Assembly: GCA_031255055.1 (NCBI GenBank)
Contig: JAIRTG010000174.1
Coordinates: 1-14,048 of the forward strand
DNA: 14,048 bases
Direction: 5' to 3'
DNA from: Prevotellaceae bacterium
GTDB taxonomy: Bacteria > Bacteroidota > Bacteroidia > Bacteroidales > Paludibacteraceae
The first letter of the stretch is position 1. Every line of letters begins with the position of its first letter. The translations under genes were made by a program, and so were the position numbers. The notes beneath the pieces are model-generated. The model saw only the letters and a list, made by a program, of their open reading frames with translations. It was not told where the DNA came from and did not search any database. Positions 1 to 6,452 of the stretch are shown here, one piece after another.

Positions 1-1
1 A

Positions 2-229
2 TTCATTATGCTGACAAAGACAGAGTTCGAGGCTGTCAATACAAAAGAAGCGTTGAATGACCTTCATATCAATGGGGACGAAAAATCAGAGTTTACAGCG
101 AAGTCCGACGCGAATTTCAACCCTGTGTATTTTATTGCAATAGATGGCACAGTCCTACGAATTGTGGAAATGACAGGTTTGACATTCAAAGCGGGAGAAA
201 ATAAAGCATCCTTTCAAGAAAGGCATTGA
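2..229 (+). CDS. 3' end of an unrecognised protein (5' truncated by window)
   Basis: The reading frame is open to the left window edge and ends with TGA at 227-229, followed by a strong terminator, so this is probably the last ~75 residues of a longer gene. An ATG at 8-10 could start a 73-residue protein, but only seven bases precede it, so its start cannot be judged. The visible part is hydrophilic, with one short hydrophobic stretch (VYFIAIDG) that looks like a beta strand, and ends in FQERH. It has no membrane segment and no motif I recognise. The function is unknown; that it is a real coding end is inferred from the terminator placement. Confidence 0.5.
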   Translation, partial: FIMLTKTEFEAVNTKEALNDLHINGDEKSEFTAKSDANFNPVYFIAIDGTVLRIVEMTGLTFKAGENKASFQERH

Positions 230-275
230 TGCTGATTTAGGAACACTTTGTTTATTGTTTATTGTTTTTTTTTTG

Positions 276-318
276 AAATGGCAAGCGTATTTTAATAAAA
301 ATCGCTTGCCATTTTTTT
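276..318 (+). terminator. Intrinsic terminator
   Basis: A perfect 12-bp stem (AAATGGCAAGCG at 276-287 with CGCTTGCCATTT at 303-314) encloses a 15-base AT-rich loop and runs into seven T residues at 312-318. It lies 46 bases after the stop codon at 229 and most likely ends that transcript. Confidence 0.85.
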
Positions 319-388
319 ATTCGATAAGGAGAAACCCGTCTTGCCCCACTGCCAATGTCATTCGGTACGGATTAAATAGTTCTGTCGG

Positions 389-420
389 CCGTTGGCGTCT
401 TCCTTGAAGAAAGAGAAAGA
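389..420 (+). repeat. 32-base direct repeat, exact copy at 5610-5641
   Basis: These 32 bases, from CCGTTGGCG to AAGAGAAAGA, recur without a mismatch and in the same orientation at 5610-5641. In both places they lead toward a short GC hairpin with a G tract (GGGGGAGACTTCCCCC here at about 429-446). This is a fragment of the same GC-rich intergenic module described at 531-627 and 5573-5747. Confidence 0.8.
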
Positions 421-530
421 TCATTGGGAGGGGGAGACTTCCCCCCTAATGTTCTATCTCTTTCTTGTTTGAAAATTTACCGAAGGCGAATAATTAATCA
501 CTAATCACTCTTCATTCTTCATTCTTCACT

Positions 531-627
531 GTCTTTCGGGGCGTTGCGGGGCAGCGCCCCGCAGAGGGGGTAGCGGAAGACCGCCGAAGGCGGGCTGAAG
601 CGAGGGGGAGACTTCCCCCCCCCCTAA
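531..627 (+). repeat. GC-rich multi-hairpin intergenic repeat (module A, copy 1)
   Basis: The block contains several adjacent small palindromes: GCGGGGC/GCCCCGC, CCGCC/GGCGG, and a GGGGGA/TCCCCC hairpin, ending in a run of ten C residues at 615-624. Closely related sequence occurs in the opposite orientation at 5651-5747 and 13696-13803. No reading frame in it looks coding. The rest of the 460-base gap between the first gene and the gene at 690 holds only the terminator, the 389-420 repeat and the heptamer repeats at 638-664. Confidence 0.8.
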
Positions 628-637
628 ATCTCTTTTT

Positions 638-664
638 TAGTGATTAGTGATTAGCAGTGATTAG
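638..664 (+). repeat. Short TGATTAG heptamer tract
   Basis: Two tandem TGATTAG units (641-654) preceded by a partial one, then CAG and a third TGATTAG-like unit. It is followed by CAAGTTCG, and the same junction (TGATTAG then CAAGTTCG) is found at 5779-5793, showing that the two intergenic blocks share ancestry. This is a small version of the 27-copy tract at 13807-13995. Confidence 0.75.
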
Positions 665-689
665 CAAGTTCGTCGTGTTTAATCATTAA

Positions 690-2243
690 TCACCACATTT
701 TGAAAGTTCCCTTTTCCGTCATGATGATTTCGCCTTTGTCGGTTACTATTCGGACAGGATCGGTATCGAAATTTTTTACGGTCGAATAACCGTTCGATTT
801 CATGATGTGCTCTTGGGGATAATCCATACTGCGACAGAGGCACGTCTCGTCGATCAGCTCCTTTTCGTCCGACAAACCGGCAACCTTTCTCACTATAAAT
901 TGGACACAATAGCCGTTTCGGGACGAGGGTACCAAATAAAAAGTTAGCGCCTTGTAGCCATTACTTGCTTTGTCCAAAGGCGTTTCATAAATATTCCAGG
1001 GCATTGTCTTCGTCGGATAGCTATTGGAGCCGACTGATTTTACAATGTTGTCGATTTCAAAATAGGGAGATGTAATGGTCATATTTTCATAGGCGCCCTC
1101 AACAAACTGATTGAAAAAAAATGTCCGCTTATACTCATAACTGATGTTGACGGGCAGATGAAAGCCATTGTTTACATCATAGTTCGTTATCTTGTTATGC
1201 GTCACCAGGTTCATTTCATCGTCAAAATGCGATTCGGAAACAATCGTCTTTCCGGGTTCTTGTACATTCGTACCAATCAGGGTGCAATTTTCCAATCTCC
1301 CGTTATTACATACCAGCACATAATGCATTTCAAGCGATTTCCCCGTATGCGCCGTCATGCCCCTGTCGACGCACGCTTTCACCAGCAGAAAATCGGTGTC
1401 ATTTTGATAGTGCAGCTTCCCGACGATATACGTCTTCTGCTCGGGGTGGACAAAACAGGCCTGGGTACATTCATTATACGCCAGACGGATACCTGTGTCT
1501 TCCGAATAAGTCTGATTTCGTTTTAAGTAGGGGAAACCCGATTTCAACTGTCTAAAGTTAGAAGGATTGAGCAAGGTATCGGTTCTTTGCCCCGAGAGCG
1601 CAAAGACTGCGTCGGGGCCTAAGGTATAAGAACGGGTCGTTTTTATTTGAAGGGGAATGTCTGCCTCATTTCTTTCGGTCGAATTTTCGGTCGAGACAAC
1701 CGTCACCGAACCGTCGTCGTCAAAATAATAGGACTTGGAACGGTTGACATGCGGAGACGAACTCCAAAAACCAATCGATAAAGGTTCGGTGACCACGTCG
1801 TTCACCACCGGTAACAGAAAATCCTCCCGCACCACATCCGCATTATCGGAAACAGAACCGACCGCACGTACCAGCAGATAATCGCAATCGGGACGGTTTG
1901 TTGACTTGACCATGCCCAATACATAATAACGACTGTTTTCGGTCGCTTTTTTTATTCTTTCCGAAACAAATTCGGGAACTACGTTAAACTGTAACGAATG
2001 TCCGAAATTTATTTCCGCTATTTTCTCCCCGTCCGCAGCCGAAACGGCCGGAAAAGTATCGTCGAGTAACCGCCTGAATAAAAAAGCGGCATTTGTCTCA
2101 TGCCTCTTTTCATCGGTCGATCTCCCATCGTGCGGCTCTCTCATTTTGACCGCTTCATCCGCTGTGTCCGCCTCCGTTTGCCCACGCAAGGCGCCAAATG
2201 ACACACAATACAAAAAAAATAAAATCAGTAGCACATTTTTCAT
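690..2243 (-). CDS. Secreted protein of unknown function
   Basis: A 517-residue protein starting at ATG (2241-2243) and ending TGA. Residues 1-22 form a clear Sec-type signal peptide: Lys at position 3, then a hydrophobic core (LLILFFLY), then small residues before GQTEAD. The Cys at 13 lies inside the hydrophobic core and is not a convincing lipobox, so the product is predicted periplasmic or exported, not a lipoprotein. The mature part is hydrophilic with many short beta-like stretches, few Cys and no transmembrane segment. I recognise no catalytic motif and no C-terminal secretion sorting domain; it ends GTFKMW. A good Bacteroidota promoter (2305-2337) lies about 60 bases upstream, divergent from the hydratase gene. 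Expression as a real protein is well supported by length, signal peptide and promoter; the function is not known. Confidence 0.85.
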   Translation of the reverse strand: MKNVLLILFFLYCVSFGALRGQTEADTADEAVKMREPHDGRSTDEKRHETNAAFLFRRLLDDTFPAVSAADGEKIAEINFGHSLQFNVVPEFVSERIKKATENSRYYVLGMVKSTNRPDCDYLLVRAVGSVSDNADVVREDFLLPVVNDVVTEPLSIGFWSSSPHVNRSKSYYFDDDGSVTVVSTENSTERNEADIPLQIKTTRSYTLGPDAVFALSGQRTDTLLNPSNFRQLKSGFPYLKRNQTYSEDTGIRLAYNECTQACFVHPEQKTYIVGKLHYQNDTDFLLVKACVDRGMTAHTGKSLEMHYVLVCNNGRLENCTLIGTNVQEPGKTIVSESHFDDEMNLVTHNKITNYDVNNGFHLPVNISYEYKRTFFFNQFVEGAYENMTITSPYFEIDNIVKSVGSNSYPTKTMPWNIYETPLDKASNGYKALTFYLVPSSRNGYCVQFIVRKVAGLSDEKELIDETCLCRSMDYPQEHIMKSNGYSTVKNFDTDPVRIVTDKGEIIMTEKGTFKMW

Positions 2244-2304
2244 TCGATTTTACGCTTTAAACTAATTCAAATTACTAATAAATACACGTTCATTCCAACG
2301 GGTG

Positions 2305-2337
2305 CAAAAATAATTCTTTCGGAAAACAATATTCAAA
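2305..2337 (-). promoter_or_regulatory. Bacteroidota-type promoter for the secreted-protein gene
   Basis: Read on the minus strand, TTTG (2337-2334) is followed after 21 bases by TATTTTTG (2312-2305), matching the Bacteroidota sigma consensus TTTG-N19-21-TAnnTTTG. The start codon at 2243 lies about 60 bases downstream. It is back to back with the promoter at 2374-2405. Confidence 0.7.
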
Positions 2338-2373
2338 AATTAATACTTAAAAGAAATTTTTATCTCTATAAAC

Positions 2374-2405
2374 ATTGTACAAATTAAGTGATTCTTCTAA
2401 ATTTG
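2374..2405 (+). promoter_or_regulatory. Bacteroidota-type promoter for the MaoC-like gene
   Basis: ATTG (2374-2377), a 20-base spacer, then TAAATTTG (2398-2405) match the -33/-7 consensus of Bacteroidota. The ATG at 2447 lies about 40 bases further on. The promoter overlaps the possible TTG start at 2375, which argues for translation from 2447. Confidence 0.7.
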
Positions 2406-2446
2406 TGCATCAAATCAAAAATGTACAACAAAATACCCGTCGGACA

Positions 2447-2911
2447 ATGGAGAAAATAATTATCAACAACCACAGCGAATTTGAACAATATGTCGGAAAA
2501 GAAATCGGGACGTCGGACTATCTGAAAATAACCCAAGAACAGATCAACCTCTTTGCCGACGCCACGCTCGACCACCAATGGATACACACAGACGTGAAAC
2601 GCGCGGAAACCGAAAGCCCTTACAAAAAAACAATCTCACACGGATATTTGAACCTGTCGGTCGTGCCCCACCTCTGGGAACAAATCATAGAAGTACGCAA
2701 CTCAAAACTGACCATCAACTACGGAATAGAGAAATTACGTTTCGGACACGCCGTCCTGTCCGGCGACGAAGTCCGCATCAAGGTAAAGCTGAAATCCATC
2801 ATCAAACTAAGAAGCACCTCCAAAACCGAAGTTGACGTAAAAATGGAAATCAAAGGCGTCCAAAAAAGCGCCTTCGACGCAACAGTCGTCTTTCTCTATC
2901 ACTTTGAATAG
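2447..2911 (+). CDS. MaoC-family hot-dog dehydratase ((R)-enoyl-CoA hydratase-like)
   Basis: A 154-residue single hot-dog domain protein of the MaoC/NodN type, the usual length for one domain. Family members hydrate trans-2-enoyl-CoA (or ACP) thioesters. The signature is at residues 35-49: FADATLDHQWIHTD, giving the expected catalytic pair Asp42 and His47 five residues apart as in PhaJ-type hydratases. It is followed by ISHGYL at 63-68, part of the usual substrate-binding loop. No signal peptide or membrane segment, so cytoplasmic. I chose ATG 2447 over an in-frame TTG at 2375 because a well-formed promoter -7 box (2398-2405) lies between them and the extra 24 residues match nothing in the family. 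It appears monocistronic, ending at a terminator shared with the convergent gene. The exact acyl substrate cannot be read from sequence; NodN-like annotation is equally possible. Confidence 0.9.
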   Translation: MEKIIINNHSEFEQYVGKEIGTSDYLKITQEQINLFADATLDHQWIHTDVKRAETESPYKKTISHGYLNLSVVPHLWEQIIEVRNSKLTINYGIEKLRFGHAVLSGDEVRIKVKLKSIIKLRSTSKTEVDVKMEIKGVQKSAFDATVVFLYHFE

Positions 2912-2935
2912 CGCCACAGTGCACGGCATACCCCC

Positions 2936-2972
2936 AAAAAAAGACGCCCGATCAACACCGAGCGTCTTTTTT
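2936..2972. terminator. Bidirectional intrinsic terminator
   Basis: An 11-bp stem, AAAAAAGACGC (2937-2947) with GCGTCTTTTTT (2962-2972), with an A run on the left and a T run on the right. It sits between two convergent stops (2911 plus, 2989 minus) and can serve both transcripts. Confidence 0.85.
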
Positions 2973-2988
2973 GATTTCATCCGTCGTT

Positions 2989-4296
2989 TCACTTCCAATC
3001 GTTCACCCGGATGCTTCCGCTTGTCGATTGCAGGTCGACAGTATGATTGGGTTCCCCGAACCGTTGAGCGACCGACTTCGCCGCAATTTGTTGTGCGCCG
3101 TAATTGACATTGACCATTCCCGAACTCGACGAGGCTTTGAGATCAAATCCCGTTTCGGAAGGTAGCTGCATCGAAACGGAACCGCTTATCGAGTGCATCG
3201 ACACATTGCCGGATAAGGCGGCAAAACGTGTATGGATGTACCCCGACCCCGAATACACATTTCCAAAACCCGTTATCTCATTCACCTTGACAGCGCCGCT
3301 TATTGAGTTCAACGCAAAACGACTTTTCAGTCTGTCGATTTCAATCTTGCCGCTTGTGGTTTCAATGTCCAGATTTTCGCCGTCAACGCCGTTCAGCGCG
3401 ACCGATCCGCTGCGGGTTTCCAGATTGAATTTAGTCCCTTTCAACTCCCCGATACGGATACTTCCGCTGACGGATGTCGCATCGACAGACGGGCACTTCA
3501 GTTTGCCGATTTCAATCTTGCCGGCGACGGTTTCGACATCCAACATTTTTCCGTCGACATCATTCAGCGCGACCGATCCGCTACGGGTTTCCAGACTGAA
3601 TTTATCCCCATTCAATTCCCCGATACGGATACTTCCGCTGATCGATGTCACATCGACAGACGGGCACTTCAGTTTGTGGATTTCAATCTTGCCGGCGACG
3701 GTTTCGACATCCAACATTTTCCCGTCGACATCGCCCAGCGCGATCGACCCGCTACGGGTTTCCAGACTGAACTTATCCCCTTTCAATTCCCCGATACGGA
3801 TACTTCCGCTGATCGACTCCGCGAAAGTATTTCCATCGATCCTCTTTGCCGTAACACTTCCGCCGACGGATGTCAATCGACAGTTTTTCAAATTCAGATC
3901 GGCATTGGAAACGATGTTCCCGCTGCCGGTCGACACAGTCAGATTTTCGTGGAACGATGCAGGCAGAAACACTTCCACCCGCACATTGTAGCTACCAAAA
4001 CGGAGTTTCGGCCTTTCCCCGTTTTCGATACTTACGCTATTCCCCGACTTACTTACCACCGCATACAAATCGCTGTTATTCTTGCGCATATACTCCTTCA
4101 AAACCAGTTGGTTCGATTCGCTTTTGTAAACAGTCACATCGCCGGAAACGTACGAAATTTCCAGTTGCGTGATACCTTCCAAATCAATTTCCTGCGTATT
4201 TACCAGCCTCGTATTGAAATCGGCCGACAACAGGGCGAACAATAAGGCGGGAATACCCAACAAAACAAAAAACACTAATTTCGGATTTGATGTCAT
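2989..4296 (-). CDS. DUF4097-type beta-strand repeat protein, membrane anchored or exported
   Basis: A 435-residue protein. Residues 7-24 are a hydrophobic segment (VFFVLLGIPALLFALL), either a signal peptide or an N-terminal anchor; no lipobox Cys. The rest is built of short beta strands with recurring SGS/SGN/SGK turns (ISGSIRIGEL, TRSGSVAL, VAGKIEI), the pattern of DUF4097-type putative adhesin beta-solenoids. Residues 162-331 are three near-identical 56-57 residue copies, visible at DNA level as a 171-base tandem repeat (3304-3813). The remaining solenoid turns are more divergent, so the three-copy block is a recent expansion. The ATG at 4294-4296 gives the signal-like N terminus. Proteins of this family are often linked to envelope-stress or sigma/anti-sigma loci, but no such partner lies in this window. 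The exact role is unknown. Ends at the bidirectional terminator. Confidence 0.88.
   Translation of the reverse strand: MTSNPKLVFFVLLGIPALLFALLSADFNTRLVNTQEIDLEGITQLEISYVSGDVTVYKSESNQLVLKEYMRKNNSDLYAVVSKSGNSVSIENGERPKLRFGSYNVRVEVFLPASFHENLTVSTGSGNIVSNADLNLKNCRLTSVGGSVTAKRIDGNTFAESISGSIRIGELKGDKFSLETRSGSIALGDVDGKMLDVETVAGKIEIHKLKCPSVDVTSISGSIRIGELNGDKFSLETRSGSVALNDVDGKMLDVETVAGKIEIGKLKCPSVDATSVSGSIRIGELKGTKFNLETRSGSVALNGVDGENLDIETTSGKIEIDRLKSRFALNSISGAVKVNEITGFGNVYSGSGYIHTRFAALSGNVSMHSISGSVSMQLPSETGFDLKASSSSGMVNVNYGAQQIAAKSVAQRFGEPNHTVDLQSTSGSIRVNDWK
3304..3813 (-). repeat. Three in-frame 171-base tandem repeats inside the DUF4097 gene
   Basis: Copies at 3643-3813, 3472-3642 and 3304-3471 encode residues 162-218, 219-275 and 276-331. 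The first two copies differ at only a few residues (for example LKGDK/LNGDK, HKLKC/GKLKC); the third has diverged in its last third (DRLKSRFALNS) and is one codon shorter. Because each unit is 57 codons, gain or loss of a unit keeps the frame. Confidence 0.9.
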
Positions 4297-4458
4297 AAGA
4301 TAATTTTAATAAATGGTGTATGAGAAACATGTTTAACATTCCGGAAGCAGATACACAATGTATATCAACAGATAGCTAACGACAGCGGCAAGGAGATATT
4401 TTAGCTTAAAAAGTTAAAATACGACAGGCCATTTCACAACTCTCTCTCCGGCAATTGC

Positions 4459-4466
4459 TACCTTTG
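4459..4466 (+). promoter_or_regulatory. Promoter -7 box for the FecCD permease
   Basis: TACCTTTG followed by CACC is the classic Bacteroidota -7 element TAnnTTTG. It lies 42 bases before the TTG start at 4508. The -33 element is weak: TTTC at 4432-4435 with a 23-base spacer. Confidence 0.6.
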
Positions 4467-4507
4467 CACCGTAGATCCCCCGACAACACACATTTACTTA
4501 TTGACGG

Positions 4508-5509
4508 TTGAAAAACAAGAATTTCATATCATTTACGGCGCTATCCGTTCTCTGTCTGCTTTTATTCGTAGCAGACCTTATTTTCGGGAACATCTCCATT
4601 TCCTTGCGCGACATTTTTTCGGTCTTTTCCGGCAGCGGAAGCAACGCCACCCACACCGAAATACTCCTCAACTACCGCCTGCCGAAATCGCTCACCGCCA
4701 TACTGACCGGTTCCGCCCTTTCGGTGGCGGGGCTACTGATGCAGACTTTTTTTCGCAATCCGCTTGCCGACCCCTACATCCTCGGCATCAGTTCGGGAGC
4801 CGGTTTAGGCGTCGCCCTCATCACGATGTCGGGGTCGTTCATTCCTATTTTTTTCATCGATAGCGGTTGGGCATTCATTTTTTCGGCGGTATTCGGAGCG
4901 CTCCTCATATTGTTACTGGTCATTGGCGCATCATTCAAAGTGAAAGACACCGTTTCGCTACTCATCGTAGGCATCATGTTTGGAACAATAAGCAGTTCGC
5001 TTATCAGCGTATTGCAAAGCCACGCCAATCCCGACACACTAAAATTATACATCATCTGGACATTCGGCAGTCTGAGCGCCGTCACGTGGGACTACATGCA
5101 AGTACTTTTCCCCGTCACGTTCACCGGACTGCTGCTTGCTTTTTACCTCCAAAAAGACCTCGACGGACTGCTATTGGGCGAAAACTACGCCCGAGGACTG
5201 GGCATCTCCATCAACCGGACACGGTTTTTAATCATCCTGTCGACCGGCTTACTAGCCGGAAGCATCACCGCCTTCACCGGTCCGATAGCCTTCGTAGGCG
5301 TAGCCGTCCCCCACCTCTCGCGGGGTTTATTCAGGTCATCGTCCCACCACATTCTATTACCCGCATGTTTGCTGTTAGGTTCAAGTCTGCTGCTGATATG
5401 CGATATCATCACCCTGATACCCGTACAGGCGCTCCCGATAAACGTCGTCAGTTCGTTGATCGGCGCCCCCGTCATCATCTGGATTATCATCAAAAGGAGA
5501 AAGTATTGA
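4508..5509 (+). CDS. FecCD/BtuC-type ABC transporter permease (iron-siderophore or B12-like)
   Basis: A 333-residue polytopic inner-membrane protein, full length for this family (about 330-345 residues), which forms the homodimeric channel for siderophore, haem or cobalamin import. Family landmarks in order: RLPK at 57-60, RNPLADPYILGISSGA at 83-98, the LGENYARGLGI coupling region at 223-233 that contacts the ATPase, and GPIAFVGVAVPHLSR at 258-272, then LPINVVSSLIGAPV near the C terminus. The start is TTG at 4508: a stop codon lies six bases upstream in frame and the next Met is residue 78, inside the conserved core, so the true start must be TTG or another non-ATG codon. It follows a -7 box at 4459. 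No binding protein or ATPase gene flanks it: upstream is the divergent DUF4097 gene and downstream 1.4 kb of repeats. The substrate cannot be assigned. Confidence 0.92.
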   Translation: MKNKNFISFTALSVLCLLLFVADLIFGNISISLRDIFSVFSGSGSNATHTEILLNYRLPKSLTAILTGSALSVAGLLMQTFFRNPLADPYILGISSGAGLGVALITMSGSFIPIFFIDSGWAFIFSAVFGALLILLLVIGASFKVKDTVSLLIVGIMFGTISSSLISVLQSHANPDTLKLYIIWTFGSLSAVTWDYMQVLFPVTFTGLLLAFYLQKDLDGLLLGENYARGLGISINRTRFLIILSTGLLAGSITAFTGPIAFVGVAVPHLSRGLFRSSSHHILLPACLLLGSSLLLICDIITLIPVQALPINVVSSLIGAPVIIWIIIKRRKY

Positions 5510-5572
5510 CCGTAGTCGGCGTCCGTACAAAAAACAGGCATCTTCCTTCCCGAAAGAGAAAGAGAAAGAATA

Positions 5573-5747
5573 TTAGGGGGGGGGGGAGTCACCCCCTCGC
5601 TACAACCCGCCGTTGGCGTCTTCCTTGAAGAAAGAGAAAGAGAAAGAGAATTAGGGGGGGGGAAGTCTCCCCCTCGCTACAGCCCGCCTTTGGCGGTCTT
5701 CCGCTACCCCCTCTGCGGGGCTCTGCCCCGCAACGCCCCGTAAGACA
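5573..5747 (-). repeat. GC-rich multi-hairpin repeat (module A, partial plus full copy)
   Basis: Two tandem pieces in the opposite orientation to 531-627. A partial copy (5573 to about 5624) starts with an 11-base G tract at 5576-5586. Then comes AAGAGAAAGA-rich sequence, exact duplicate of 389-420. A full copy (5651-5747) contains a 9-base G tract, the CGCC/GGCG hairpin and GCGGGG/CCCCGC hairpins. It begins about 65 bases after the permease stop codon. There is no T-tailed terminator, though the GC hairpins could slow polymerase. Confidence 0.8.
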
Positions 5748-5754
5748 GCGTTTA

Positions 5755-5785
5755 TAGTGATTAGTGTTTAGTGATTAGTGATTAG
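5755..5785 (+). repeat. Short TGATTAG/TGTTTAG heptamer tract
   Basis: Four tandem 7-base units (TGATTAG, TGTTTAG, TGATTAG, TGATTAG), followed by CAAGTTCG as at 664-672. It joins module A on its left to module B on its right. Confidence 0.75.
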
Positions 5786-5818
5786 CAAGTTCGCCATGTT
5801 TAACAATTAATCGTTAAT

Positions 5819-5930
5819 CACTTTCATATAACTACCCTGTAACTATCTGCTATGAACAGTAGTTGCATGGCTGCGCCGAAAGTGATTCCTTTTTTGCACT
5901 TGACAAAATAGAGAGGGGGACTCATCACTA
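5819..5930 (+). repeat. Dispersed ~112-base repeat (module B, copy 1)
   Basis: It begins CACTTTCATATAAC and ends GGGGGACTCATCACTA. It is directly followed, after two bases, by copy 2. It includes GGCTGCGCCG and a pyrimidine tract before GCACTTGACAAAATA. No open reading frame of note and no terminal inverted repeat is visible within the unit itself. Confidence 0.9.
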
Positions 5931-5932
5931 AA

Positions 5933-6045
5933 CACTTTCATATAACTACCCTGTAACTATCTGCTATGAACAGTATTTGCATGGCTGCGCCGAGAGTTAT
6001 TCTTTTTTTTGCACTTGACAAAATAGAGAGGGGGACTCATCACTA
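5933..6045 (+). repeat. Dispersed ~112-base repeat (module B, copy 2; left arm of inverted pair)
   Basis: A near-identical direct duplicate of 5819-5930, and an inverted copy of 6679-6790 with about eight differences over 112 positions by eye (roughly 93% identical). Together with copy 3 it forms long inverted arms around 6046-6678, which holds the 21-base palindrome array. The longer T run (eight T) makes this copy one base longer. Confidence 0.9.
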
Positions 6046-6053
6046 ATTAAATT

Positions 6054-6452
6054 CGGATCCCTGTCCGAGGTTCTCGGATCGTGATCCGAGAGACGCGGAT
6101 CGTGATCCGAGAAGCGCGGATCGTGATCCGAGAAGCGCGGACGTGATCCGAGAAGCGCGGATCGTGATCCGAGAAGCGCGGATCGTGATCCGAGAGACGC
6201 GGATCGTGATCCGAGAGACGCGGATCGTGATCCGAGCGACGCGGATCGTGATCCGAAGAGACGCTGAGCATGCTCCGAGAGACGCTCGGGGGCGTGCAAC
6301 GAGAGCCTCGGGGCATGCAACAAGAGCCTTGAGGCATGCATTGAGAGCCTCGAGGCATGCATTGAGGCCTCGGGGCATGCAACAAGAGCCTTGAGGCATG
6401 CATTGAGAGCCTCGAGGCATGCAACAAGAGCCTCGGGGCATGCCTCGAAACG
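6054..6452. repeat. Tandem array of about 19 palindromic 21-base units
   Basis: The first ten units (cores from 6054 to 6255) each carry the 14-base palindrome CGGATCGTGATCCG (arms CGGATC/GATCCG around GT) plus a 7-base spacer such as AGAAGCG, AGAGACG or AGCGACG. The first core is degenerate, and the one at 6138-6150 has lost a T. A transition unit at 6264-6277 carries GAGCATGCTC. The remaining units have the form CTCGGGGCATGC plus AACAAGAGC, or CTTGAGGCATGC plus ATTGAGAGC, keeping the 21-base period. Total span is 399 bases. One unit at 6349-6368 is 20 bases. There are no unique spacers, so this is not CRISPR. All minus-strand frames are largely open only because the 21-base period lacks stops. 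Confidence 0.92.

Noticed and set aside
2375..2446. TTG start extending the MaoC-like protein by 24 residues
   Set aside because: The extension contains the promoter -7 box (2398-2405), and the family N terminus begins at the ATG at 2447.
3104..3991. 295-residue plus-strand frame opposite the DUF4097 gene
   Set aside because: It is the antisense shadow of the repetitive gene; its internal repeats mirror the 171-base units, and the minus frame has the signal segment and family pattern.
5819..6045. Insertion sequence or transposase gene in module B
   Set aside because: The unit is only about 112 bases with no coding frame and no terminal inverted repeats; at most it is a non-autonomous element.
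6054..6452. CRISPR array
   Set aside because: Spacing between dyads is only seven bases, spacers are not unique, and no cas gene is present. It is a continuous tandem repeat.
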